The position numbers were made by a program, and so were the translations under genes. Shown here in pieces: positions 35,305-45,210 of a stretch of DNA of 64,000 bases. The number at the start of each line of letters is the position of its first letter. Position 1 is the stretch's first letter. Below the pieces are notes generated by a model that had not been told where the DNA came from, made no database searches, and was given only the letters and a program-made list of their open reading frames with translations. This DNA is from Ustulina deusta (lineage: Eukaryota > Ascomycota > Sordariomycetes > Xylariales > Xylariaceae). The stretch lies in NCBI GenBank assembly GCA_023159155.1, contig JAJNNX010000033.1, forward strand, positions 434,001 through 498,000, in the 5' to 3' direction.

Positions 35305-36600
35305 ATGGACGACTCAATTCTTCACGACCGTGGGAGGCCGTCTTCTCCTCGCTCCGAGCGCAAGCGACCGCACGAACACCACGACGCGGACGGACGAAGC
35401 GTAAGGAGACGCGGCGACGGATATGGCCATGATACATCTATGCGCAGGGGAAGATCGCGATCCCCACGTCGATCGGACCGTCGCGACGACACACGAGCTG
35501 AAGATGTAAGCCACGCACGTCACCGACACGGCGATCCGCGCGACGATCGGCACGAGGCCGGACACCGCAGTAATGCAAGGCATCGCACCGGCTCCCGGTC
35601 GAGGTCCCCTCCTCGCCATCGCCACAGCCATCACCACCGTTCTCACCGCGCCTCGAAGGCTTCTCGTCAGGATCATGCCCCAGGACTTCCCTGTGACGCT
35701 CGCCCGCTGTCGCGATCAGCCGATTTCGAGACCTTTCGACCGCTCTTCGCCCGTTATCTCGACATCCAGAAGCAGATCGACATAGCGACGCTTGACGAGC
35801 GCGAGGTCCGCGGGCGCTGGAAGAGCTTTGTTAGCAAGTGGAACAGCCGCGAGCTGGCGGAGGGATGGTATCGGCCCGAGACATTCGAGGACGTGATGCT
35901 GGATGTGAGGGGAGCAGGCGATAAACCAGAGGGTGAGAGGAGGCATGAGCGAAGACGTGGCTCCTCCGCCAGACAAGAAACCAACTTGCGATCGCAGGAT
36001 ACGGAAGGGAAAGAAGAAGAAGAAGTTGATGGTGATGATGATGACGATTACGGGCCTACGCTGCCTACACAAGATGGCCCAGACCACGGCACAAGGACCG
36101 CGAAATCCCCATCGCAGACCAAGCACGGCCCCGGCATCCCCACCCTCTCAGACATAACACTGCGCCGCGAGCTCGAAGCCTCCGACCGCGACGACGCGCG
36201 CGCCCTCCTCCACCACGAGCGCAAGGCCGACCGGACGCTACAGAAAGAACGGTTGGGCGAGCTCTTGCCGCGCGCGGACGCCGGCACACAAGCGCGACGG
36301 CTGGAGAAGCGGCGCGAGGTCCGGGACGCCAACGCCACCTTCGCGAACGCGAAGACGTCGACCGACATGCCGGAGCTCGCGGACGCGGAACTCATGGGCG
36401 GCGACAGCGGCGGCGGAATCGAGGAGTACAAGCGGCTGAAGCGCGAGACGGAGCGCAAGAAGACGGAGCGCGAGGTGCGGCGCGAGGAGATCTGGCGCGC
36501 CAAGAAGGAGGAGCGCGAGGAGCGCGCGAGGGAATATCGGGAGCGCGAGGCGAGCACTGTCGATATGCTGAGGGAGATCGCGAAGTCGCGGTTTGGGTGA
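35305..36600 (+). CDS. RS-rich nuclear protein with coiled-coil C-terminus (often annotated HEL117-like)
   Basis: A single exon of 431 residues starts at the first ATG of the frame. The first 130 residues are dominated by Arg, Ser, Asp and His (RGRSRSPRRSDRRDD, TGSRSRSPPRHRHSHHHR), an RS-like region typical of splicing or mRNA-processing proteins. A conserved central segment (about 145-200: FRPLFARYLDIQKQIDIATL, REVRGRWKSFVSKWNSRELA) is shared by fungal proteins often mislabelled as RNA helicase HEL117. There are no helicase motifs here. An acidic patch (EEEEVDGDDDDDYGPTLP) precedes a highly charged Glu/Arg coiled coil to the C-terminus (ETERKKTEREVRREEIWRAK). The second half uses almost only G/C third positions, unlike the splicing gene upstream. 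A nuclear RNA-processing role is inferred from composition. Confidence 0.75.
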   Translation: MDDSILHDRGRPSSPRSERKRPHEHHDADGRSVRRRGDGYGHDTSMRRGRSRSPRRSDRRDDTRAEDVSHARHRHGDPRDDRHEAGHRSNARHRTGSRSRSPPRHRHSHHHRSHRASKASRQDHAPGLPCDARPLSRSADFETFRPLFARYLDIQKQIDIATLDEREVRGRWKSFVSKWNSRELAEGWYRPETFEDVMLDVRGAGDKPEGERRHERRRGSSARQETNLRSQDTEGKEEEEVDGDDDDDYGPTLPTQDGPDHGTRTAKSPSQTKHGPGIPTLSDITLRRELEASDRDDARALLHHERKADRTLQKERLGELLPRADAGTQARRLEKRREVRDANATFANAKTSTDMPELADAELMGGDSGGGIEEYKRLKRETERKKTEREVRREEIWRAKKEEREERAREYREREASTVDMLREIAKSRFG

Positions 36601-37192
36601 TGGTGATAATAATGGGAGGAAATCATTGCTGTCGGTTCTAGGTATCCATCTAACTATCTTATTCGGGAGCGAATGGCGCGCGAGGTTTGTCGCGGCGCTA
36701 CTTGGGTGTTGTATATTCGGGTTTGATAACCGCGTATGTGTTTAGGGGGGTGGGGTGATAACTCCCGACCTACCCTCTGCTCTGGGGGAAAAAAAAAGGC
36801 AGAAATATCGTGAAAATGGGTGGTGGTGTATCCTACAAACTCCAGCTCTTAATACCCAGACAGGCTACAATGAATACCGAGTGCCTCTACTCAGTATCTA
36901 TCTAAACTTGAGTGTGGTCGTCGGTCTTCTATCCTTGCTTTACGCTGTTCTCGTCTCTTCTTGCTTAGCGACTTACTACCTACTAGTTACGGCACCTAAG
37001 CTATATACAGACTTCCGTTGTATACAACGTTTATATACACAATGATGCAGCCATTTGGTAGTATTTTGCGTCTTCGCCGCGGACGATTAGGTTCGTCTTA
37101 TTCTCGTCGAAACAGAGCCCAGCCCGCTATTTACTTAGTTGGCGTTTGAGCGAGGCGGGCGGTATCGAGCACTGAGAACAGTCCGAGCACAC

Positions 37193-37231
37193 ACATACAT
37201 ACATACATACATACATACATACATACATACC
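37193..37231. repeat. (CATA)n microsatellite
   Basis: Perfect tetranucleotide repeat of about ten units. Confidence 0.95.
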
Positions 37232-38149
37232 ATTAGATAGAATATGGCGTAGGCCATGAGCGGGAGTATTGGATTTACCCATGGACAGACAAAAGGGATG
37301 GATTCTGCGTATCTATACCTATTTGACGAGTATTCGTAAAAGTGCGAAATACGAAATGGTGTCTCGATATGTCTGTCCCCTCTCGATGAGATTCCGTCGC
37401 GCGTCACTGGAAAGTAGGCCAAATAGTCCTGAAGATGAAAGCACAACACATCTAAGGCGTGTTTCTGGAGTCCCGGCGGTGGCAATTTCTATGAAGGACT
37501 TTTAAGAGCACCGGAACAGTCATTTCCGGAGTCCTATTATTCCTCAATTGAGGCGCCCTTCAATGATGGAAGGGCCGGTTGACTCGGTGCCGGATTGCCA
37601 ATGCGCTGCAATAGGTAGGGAATATGGAGGTAACGAAGGCAAGTAGAAGGTTCATGCAAAGTACAGTGCCACGTTTACTTGGGTTTCATGACCAGAGTAC
37701 CTTACTATAACGATGGTGTTCTGTGTTCTACGACGGGCGGACTCACGATGGGATAGATCTCCGCTACACTACTAGTAATTTGGTCCCATTCTTCTGGGTT
37801 GGGCCACGGTCCGTGTCGATTTTGGTTAATCATGCCTCTTACGTATAGGTATTCTAATGATGGGCACATCCCGACTTGGAAACGCGTCGTCTCGTTGAAT
37901 AAGGCGGGTCGATTATAGGTAACTAATATGTATCTCCTTGCTTCATAGTGCAGGAGGTTCCAAGCTGACCACGAAGCAATGTGCCATTTCTATCCACTTA
38001 TCAAGACCGACACTGGAGGTAGCGTACCTCCTTTGGTAAAAGCGGGATACTAGCCCTTGCTTCCCATGAAGGAGCATCTCGGATGTCTAGAACATGTGAA
38101 TCCTTCTTCGTATTAGGGGCGAGAAGTCTTCAGTTCGCTCTACGACTTT

Positions 38150-38420
38150 ATGACGCGCGGCTAGGAAGTGCTGTCCATGACGCTCGTGGCGCACCTGCCG
38201 ACCGTTGCAGACGTCATGGTGCCGCGATACCACCCTATCAACCTCCTCGCGGGCCAGTTTCTGTGGTACGGCCGCGACAGCAGTATATGGGGGGCGTCAG
38301 CACGCTGCTACAGCGCGGTACTTCAGCAAAGCCGACGCCGTGTAGCTGGACCTCGAGATGCGCGCTAACCTGATAGCGCAGAACCGGAGCGTGTGCGAGG
38401 CGATGAGCCCCCAGAGACGC
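38150..38420 (+). pseudogene. GC-rich patch, possible gene relic
   Basis: This patch is more GC-rich than its surroundings and has protein-like frames (for example TVADVMVPRYHPINLLAGQF) that end abruptly or switch frame. There is no convincing start, splice pattern or family. It may be the remains of a decayed gene or a chance open region. Confidence 0.2.
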
Positions 38421-38668
38421 GAATCAAGAAGTAAGTCTGATAATACAAGGCATCAGGGCAGCGGATTACGACGGGGTGCGCGCAGGAGACGAAGGAGAGG
38501 CTGGTGCAACAAGAGCAGCCAAAAAATACCCCTGTTTCACCCATCTTCTTCTTCTTCGTCGTCCTCATCGTCATCGCCGCCATCCCCAGTTCCATTGTTC
38601 ACCAACGTGAGAAACAACGCGCGACGGTGAGGGGAGAAAAAAGGATTTATCTCTGATGACTACTGGAA

Positions 38669-38812
38669 TCAGAACTTGTCTCCTTCGCCAGCTATTCGCG
38701 CCGCGTCTGCGTTGAATTCTTCTGGATCTATCCCGAAGTTATTGGCGATGGCGCTACAGCTCAAACGCCATCGATCCAAGCGCACGAACACACGCGAGTC
38801 GAAATTCTTCAA
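38669..38812 (-). pseudogene. Orphan terminal exon, 48 codons, protein-like
   Basis: A reverse-strand segment begins just after a TGCTAG acceptor-like site and ends in TGA. It reads FDSRVFVRLDRWRLSCSAIA, then NNFGIDPEEFNADAARIAGE, ending GDKF, a balanced, helix-forming composition unlike the noise around it. I could not find an upstream exon or start codon in phase. It may be the last exon of a decayed or unrecognised gene whose 5' part is lost, lying just downstream of the Tda3-like gene. Confidence 0.35.
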
Positions 38813-38932
38813 CTAGCAGAAGTGGTCGACTGGCTTGTATAGAGGAAAGAAAACCTAAGAGCCGAGAGAACTGAGTTACGCTCACTGCGAGGATTAGGCT
38901 AACCCTTCCATTAAGTCATCCGTCCATGAAGG

Positions 38933-40466
38933 TCATAATACGTTCGCAGGATCACAGCCACCAAGTCTAGCGCTCTTTGCTTTGCCGTCAAAAATAAGCT
39001 CACTCACGAGCTTACCCGTTCCAGGCGCATTCTGTATCCCCCAGCATGTATGGCCAGCAGCGACGATAAGTCCCTTTGTGCTTCCTACTTGTCCGATGTA
39101 TGGTCCGCCTTGAGGCAAATAACACGCCTGACGGGCGAGTACCTCACCATTCCGCCCTAGCTCGTCGCTGATTCCGCCAACCTGAGCTATAATGTCCTCA
39201 CACCGCGCTTCATCGACCTCGACCTCGGCCGTAGTCAGCGGTAACGGAGCGTCATCTGTGGGGCCGCAAGCATACGCAGTCCCATCCGGCCGAGCGCTGC
39301 CAAACTCGAGGTTAGTTATCGCCATCTTGAGCGTGGTTTATCAGTATTTCTGAAATGTGGAAAGCTCCCAAGATATGGTTTTAACCCAAAAGGGGGTCCC
39401 TATACTCTGGAGGCCGCCAACATAAAAATAATAATAATAAAAACCCCGAGTAAGCTACTCACTATATCTCAGGCTCAACCATCTGCTGCCCGCGAAGCGG
39501 TGTCGCTTGGAGTACCCCACGCAGGGCTGTCTTCGATACAGGGGTGCGAAACCCAGCTGGCAGCTTAATCGCGGTGAAGAGAGCGTACGCAGACAATGGT
39601 CGTGGCGACTTAATTACCACGCTGTGCGCGCGCGAAGCACTGACTGGGATCTCCGGGAGCAGTCGACGAGTCCACGGGCCAGCAGCGACGATGCAGTCAG
39701 TCGTCGGATATGTAGTCTCTTCGCCGTCCTTCTGGTATGTCACACTTTCCACACGGGACTCATCCGGGCTCCTGTTGATAGTGGTGACACGAGCGCCCGT
39801 CACTATGCGTACACCAGCATCCTCAGCCAGCTGTGCCATGGAGCGTGTGAACAGCTCCGGATGCACTTGTGCCGTGTTGTCTGGCGTGCCGATATTGTCG
39901 TATGCACCGAGCGACTCCGTCGCATCCACCCAATCGAACTCACCAGGCACGCCGAGTTTGCACAGCGCCGCAGCAGCCTTCTTGTGGTCTTTATGAAGGC
40001 CTTTTGAAGTTCCCATCTGTCCGCCGTCGGCGGGTGGCGGCTGAGCAGAAGCGCTGTCATCGATGCCCGGTGGCAACCGCGCTCTGCAGTCAACCTGGCT
40101 TGCCCAACAGCGCCGATACCCCCACCGCCTTTCGCCATCGTGTTCACGCGCTAGCTCATCGTGTAGCCTGAAGCTAAGCGGGACAATGCTCTGAGGGAAA
40201 GCCCATAACGCAAGCAGACCACCTGCCTTGCCGCTTGCACCGCCCGCGATGCCCTCATGCGCCGGGTTTTTCTTGGAAGCCGTCACTGGGTCTACGAGCG
40301 CGGCAGGGTCTTGAATACTATCTTGTGTGCGCCCTCCTGAATTGGCTGAGGACGCCTCGAGAAGCGTGATATGATGCGTGTCTGGTGAGTAGGACGGGTG
40401 GCGAGTGAGAAAATATGCTGTGCTGCAGCCGATGATGCCCCCGCCGACAATGGTGATCTCTCGCAT
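38933..40466 (-). CDS. FAD-dependent oxidoreductase, Tda3-like (DAO superfamily)
   Basis: Two exons (39463-40466 and 38933-39296) join in phase to 455 residues. The N-terminus REITIVGGGIIGCSTAYFL is the FAD-binding Rossmann motif. IAGGASGKAGGLLALWAFP, ESLGAYDNIGTPDNTAQVHP and CIVAAGPWTRRLLPEIPVS follow, then, after the intron, ARPDGTAYACGP and a C-terminal VAAGHTCWGIQNAPGTGKL second FAD-contact segment. The intron acceptor was placed just before ARPDG because it follows a CTAAC branch site and continues the family sequence; the upstream in-frame ATG is inside the intron. Yeast Tda3 and its fission yeast homologue are small cytosolic oxidoreductases linked to endosome-to-Golgi recycling and stress; their substrate is unknown. 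An insertion rich in Ala, Pro and Asp (about residues 120-165) lies between core motifs. Confidence 0.85.
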
Positions 40467-41075
40467 GTTGTGTTGTATTTTGTCGTGCGATCCCGTTCAA
40501 GTTCGTCATAAAATACTATTCACCCAATTTGAAAAGGTACCTAGGTAGCTCCATATGTACTATTTGAGTTGCAATTTACGAGAATATGTAGATGGGAGTT
40601 GAGTACCTACGAGGTAGGTAAATAGGTAGGTGAGTAGGTGCTCGGGTAATGAGCAGGAGGCCTGATACCCAGGTAGCACCGACATTGAGTATGCAGGTAC
40701 CCCCACCTGTGCTCGCTGGTGGGGCTAATCGTATCGGAGACGACGTCATTTTTGCCGAATAACAGCTTAGGCATGCCCTGCTGTACTAGATACTAGATGG
40801 AGAGATGCCCAAAAAGGAAGAGGGATAATAGCAGAAGATCTGTTATGAAATTCTGATAGCATTATTTGTAGACTGTTTTTACTTGGTGACTAGGATTTGT
40901 TCGAGAGGACATTACCATCCCAGGAGTGATGAATGGCCAATCAGGTAGTGCTCTAATCAATTTCACTAATTAGGTATTCGCCAAGACTAGTGAGAGACAA
41001 AATTACTGCAATCCATGCAATTCGTATAACATACTATATTACAATTCCATGATCCCTAGCGAATTGGCCGTCGCA
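40467..41075. other. Intergenic region with TAGGTACC cluster
   Basis: No gene is seen. 40535-40690 is one of the densest groups of TAGGTA/TACCTA words in the window (AGGTACCTAGGTAG, GAGGTAGGTAAATAGGTAGG). Confidence 0.5.
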
Positions 41076-44000
41076 TTAATAAGCGAAGACCTCGTGGGCA
41101 CCATCCAGCCCCAACAGACGATTCATACTGACCAGCTTCTTCCAATCCGTGTTTCTTTCCCTATTTGGCGTGAACTCGGGGAATTTTGCGGCCTCCGGTA
41201 TATCAGGGGGAATATGGCCCGGGGCGGATCCGGCGACGGGCGACAGCGGCTCAAGTGCAGGGTCGAAGTTGGCCAGCACTCCCCGACCGAGAACCGACTC
41301 GGCCCTGTTTAAGTCGAGCGCGTGGTTAGCGATTTCAGCTCTAAACCCGTCGATCTGTCTTCGTCTTTCATCTGGAGAGTCAATTTCCATCGGATCAGCG
41401 TCTTCAAGATCGGACGCCGCGTCCTTGTCGGCAGCGGCGCCGTAGTCGTCGTCACCTGACATAACCATGTCGTCGCCGCCGAGGTCCTCCCACTTTTGTA
41501 TCGCTTCTGCATAGTCTTCCCTCTCCTCGGCCTCCTGCTGGATAGCCCGCTTCACGTAGGAGGCGGCCTTTTTATTGTGGAAGTTGCTGATGCGTTGCAC
41601 GCGAAACACGTCGTCACCCTTCCTCACATCTTTGAGTGAGATGACTGCCGTCAGCAGAGTGTCTAAGATGTATAATGCGTCATGTATAATGTGTGGTGGG
41701 GGTTAGTGAAGAGGGAAATCGGCTGCAAGAGATACGGGGGGCCTAGCCATCACTTACAAATCGTTTTCTTTACGCGACTCCGACGAAGTGCCCTACTGCG
41801 GATATTATCGTCATCGTCCGAAGATAAGGAGTTCGATGCCGCCTGTTGCCCATGCCCGGTGGTGCTTCCACTAAGACCTTGACCACCTTGACTTCCTTCA
41901 CCACCTCCTTCACCACCTCCTTCACCGCCTCCTTGATCACCTCCTTGATCACCTCCTTGACCGCCTTGACCCCCTCCACCACTTTCACCACTTTCACCAC
42001 TTTGACCACCTTGACCACCTTGACCACCTTGACTACTTGCACCACCTCCTTGACCACCTCCTCCTTGACCACCTCCTTGACCACCTCCTCCTTGACTACC
42101 TCCTCGACCACCTCCTCGGCGACCTCCGCGACCACTCCCACCGCCTCGGCGACCTCTACCGCCGCCTCCCTGGTTATTACCATCGTTATCATCGCTAGAA
42201 TTACTATCGCTATCATCCCCAGCATTACCGGCAGAAATACCGGCAGACATACTGGTAGAAATACTGGTAGAATTACGGCCGTCGTAATAACTATTATCCC
42301 AAGAAAAGAAGTTGGGAGGAAAGGTTGGTCCGCCAGGCCCTCCAATTCCACCCGGGCCTCCTATTCCTCCGATTGCCCCAATAGTTCCGGCGCTAGCAGG
42401 TCCGCCCAATCCGCCGGGTTCGCCTGGCATTATAATGGGTAAGGGGTCAATAGAAGGAAGGTAGGCCCTATATCAAGAAAAGTAAGCAACTGCTTAGCAT
42501 GTAGTCCGTCACTCTGGATAAAGCAAGCCTAGTCCGCTCTAGAACAGAAAGGAGCAGCAAGCCAACGTGTGCCCAAGTTTGACCCTTGGGATATGCAGAG
42601 GAAGACTGTGAACAAGCACGGCAAACCTTACATGTTCTGGGTTAGATCAGGCAATGTGAGTCTCCCGCCTGGCATATTGGGGAAATATATCGGCAGACCA
42701 AACAGCTCTTTGTAGTCGCCCCCAGCAGCCTTCCATCCATTCAGCTTGCAACACCTCACGTGCGCAGTCAGGCTGTCAACACAGAATTTTACGTTGCTGG
42801 TAAACATCAACTGTTAGTAACCCTCATATCCCAAGAAATTCTCAACGCGAGAATATCTTCCGAGGAACTGGAAGATGTCATGTTATACCTATGATCGAGA
42901 CGACGGATGGCCCCAGTCTGCATTACACCGGCATGTAGTTGCACCCAATACCGAACAAGGACCCTCCAGGCCTGGTTAATCGCTATCACTGCAAAGAAAC
43001 TGGCCGTTAGAAGATTATCGCGACATAGTGAGATTGTACTGATTGAAACTTTGTTGGGTCAGGAAATAGATGGCTCTGGAAGACGTACTCCATCCCCGCG
43101 TTATAGTGCTGTTCCTGGACCTCGGCCCTGGTTTTTGTTGGATTAAAGCAGTTAGGTAACTGTCTCTCCAGGAATGGTATCTGGCCATGTATCCCACAAT
43201 CCATTGATAGAAGTTCTGCATGTCTGGATGATGTTGCGTTGGGCGCCTCAGAAATTCTCCTTGGATGACTATTAGTTTGCTATCTCCACGGGCTATTGTG
43301 ACGGAGCGTAATACTCATTTCTACAACCACAGCATGGTTTATTTCATAAACAGCTTCATACAACTGGATGTATTGAGTGTTTGAACCACCCAGATGGAGA
43401 TCATGAAATATGTCAGAATTCACTTCAACTATGAGGGAGTCGTCGAGGAAGTTGACAGTATGCAGAAATCTATTGTGTTCCCTGGCTCGGTCCTGTTGTC
43501 TGCTATGTGTGAATTGAGAGCCGAATATGCGTGCAGCGTAGCTATTATGGGTATTCATGTGGCCTATTGATAGATGCTGCCCGTTAGCAATAGAACCCAT
43601 GGGTGTGAAAAGAAGGGCATAGTTACTTACGCCACTACCCGGTGCAAGTTAGCCACAATGGGTTAACCACCACGAAACAATTCAAGGGGGGCAGAGAGAC
43701 GCATGTTGTACTCACTCTTCCCTTCCATCCATGTTCTGCCAGACCGGTAATGTATTGAAAAACTTCCTTTTTCGATCTCTTTGTGAATTGGTGTCCGTGG
43801 GGCCAACTAGTCGGAGGGCCGGCCCAGCCATCGCCGAATACCTCCAATATATGTCTCCCTACCCAATCCACATCACCAGCGAATCCGAGGGGCTCGTTAA
43901 TCTCGAAATTAGTAACCAGTTTTCGGCATAACGAAATGACATCGTCGTAGTCTTGTATGAACTGCGAGGCACCCGGGTTGCCTCTAAGGGGTCCCTCATA

Positions 44001-44409
44001 ACCAGGAACAAAGTCTTTGCTAATGACGTTAATTCCATTCCGGGACAGTGCGTTCAGCGAACCGGAAATGGTAGCATCCTTTTCGCCCACAAGATAAACC
44101 AGGACATTATATCTGTCTTGAGCTCCGGCGGGCTCAATATGCATAAAATCATCTCGCCGGTTTCTAAAGCGAGAGGCCCCTGCGATGAGGTTGTTATCCA
44201 TTGCCCTGGCCGTGATCTAATGGTTTCGTTCTTGTACAGAAGATCTCGACTCAATAAATGCGATTGACAGTTAGGTAATATCTGGGTGTGATTGAGTTAT
44301 ACAGTTGAGAGTAATCTGATCCTTGGGCTAATAAACCTACTACTTGGTTCATTCCGTTTCCGGCTTGCACAAAGAACAAAGGGACTGGTAGGACCTGGAC
44401 ATTGGCCAT
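41076..44409 (-). CDS. Unrecognised eight-exon gene with collagen-like Gly-rich region
   Basis: My model joins exons 44341-44409, 43712-44216, 43315-43563, 43089-43268, 42889-42988, 42632-42796, 41758-42467 and 41076-41662 in phase to 854 residues. The last four exons are well supported (good GT/AG sites, continuous phase); the first two junctions and the start are uncertain. The N-terminal 450 residues are globular and match no family I know (RYNVLVYLVGEKDATISGSL, DWVGRHILEVFGDGWAGPP, NFYQWIVGYMARYHSWRDSY). A Gly-rich region follows: collagen-like GLGGPASAG and GGIGGPGGIGGPGG, then RGG-type GRGRRGGGSGRGGRRGGGRG, then long GGQ, GGE and GGD repeats. The end is acidic and polar (LSSDDDDN, ISNFHNKKAASYVKR, MEIDSPDERRR). 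RGG boxes suggest RNA or protein binding, but no role can be assigned. Confidence 0.55.
41850..42180 (-). repeat. Trinucleotide-derived Gly/Gln/Glu repeat inside the coding exon
   Basis: On the + strand the sequence repeats ACCTCCTTG- and ACCACCTTG-type units for about 330 bases. In the gene's frame it reads as Gly-Gly-Gln, Gly-Gly-Glu and Gly-Gly-Asp repeats. The other reverse frame is also open, reading as Val/Lys repeats, a consequence of the 9-bp periodicity. Confidence 0.85.
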
Positions 44410-45210
44410 TTTTTAAAAGCCATGTTTCGCTTGAAAGACGCCACATTGGGCTACTAGCGGGAAAGACCCTGCATAGGAACAATTTATATATCAGATAGAT
44501 TACCTGTTGCATATCTTTCAAGGGCGCGACATTGGTTGGAGGGGTAACAACGACATATGTCTGCGCCAGCTGGTGCATGCGTACCTATACCCATACGCAC
44601 AACTCCCGTTTTCTTTCTCTTTCTTTCGCAATGAACTCAGTTACATTAATACAATCTAGCCTTAAGAAATAACATGTTTGAGCCTAGGGTGGAGTGATAC
44701 TATCATGAAAGTGCTTGAGAAGTAACATTAAATAGGAGACAAGGAAAATTTGTGCACCTCAGTCAATCTAGTCTACAATCGCATACTAGGCGATATAGAG
44801 AGAGAGATAATTTATTGATAGGAGGCGGTCTCTATCTTATACAGCCCCTAATATTGTCAGAATCCCACCATAGCCCACCCTCCACAGCTAAATAAGCATC
44901 AAAGCATGAGTACTATAATGAATGACTAGCAGAGCACAGAGACTATGAAGTTTTAACAGGGAATTTAGTATCTCACATAGCCGTTTCCGACTCTGCATTA
45001 AGTACTTGGTTGATGCATAAAATCCCATGGGTTTAGACTTTCAAATACCATTGCGATATCTTCCAGTCTATATCACTGGTTTAGATTCGTACTAATCTGG
45101 TTTGAAAACACTTCCGTAGGCGATAAAACCTAGAGATATTAGGTTACAGCATGTACTAATAGCACAAGAACATACTATTAACAGTTATCTCGCAACTAAT
45201 TACCCGGCCG
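44410..45210. other. Intergenic region, no gene certain
   Basis: Nothing is firmly supported. An ATG at 44578 on the reverse strand opens a protein-like 25-codon run (MHQLAQTYVVVTPPTNVAPL), which could be a further 5' exon of the Gly-rich gene, but I could not join it in phase. The rest is AT-rich. Confidence 0.4.

Larger units (their letters stand above)
36601..38668. other. Intergenic region with possible relics
   Basis: No supported gene. It contains the CATA microsatellite (37193-37231), a GC-rich patch at about 38150-38420 with open frames of 60-100 codons that I cannot assign, and a TTC/GTC/ATC trinucleotide stretch at about 38547-38585. Confidence 0.5.

Noticed and set aside
36048..36626. 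192-codon reverse-strand frame over the RS-rich gene
   Set aside because: Ser/Arg-rich shadow of the charged coiled-coil region; no start context or family.
41770..42351. 193-codon Val/Lys-repeat frame and 198-codon Thr/Ser-repeat frame over the Gly-rich region
   Set aside because: Both result from the short-period repeat being open in several frames; only the Gly frame joins in phase to the flanking exons.
44297..44578. 93-codon reverse-strand frame starting MHQLAQTYVVV
   Set aside because: Only the first 25 codons look protein-like; no splice combination joined it in phase to the Gly-rich gene.
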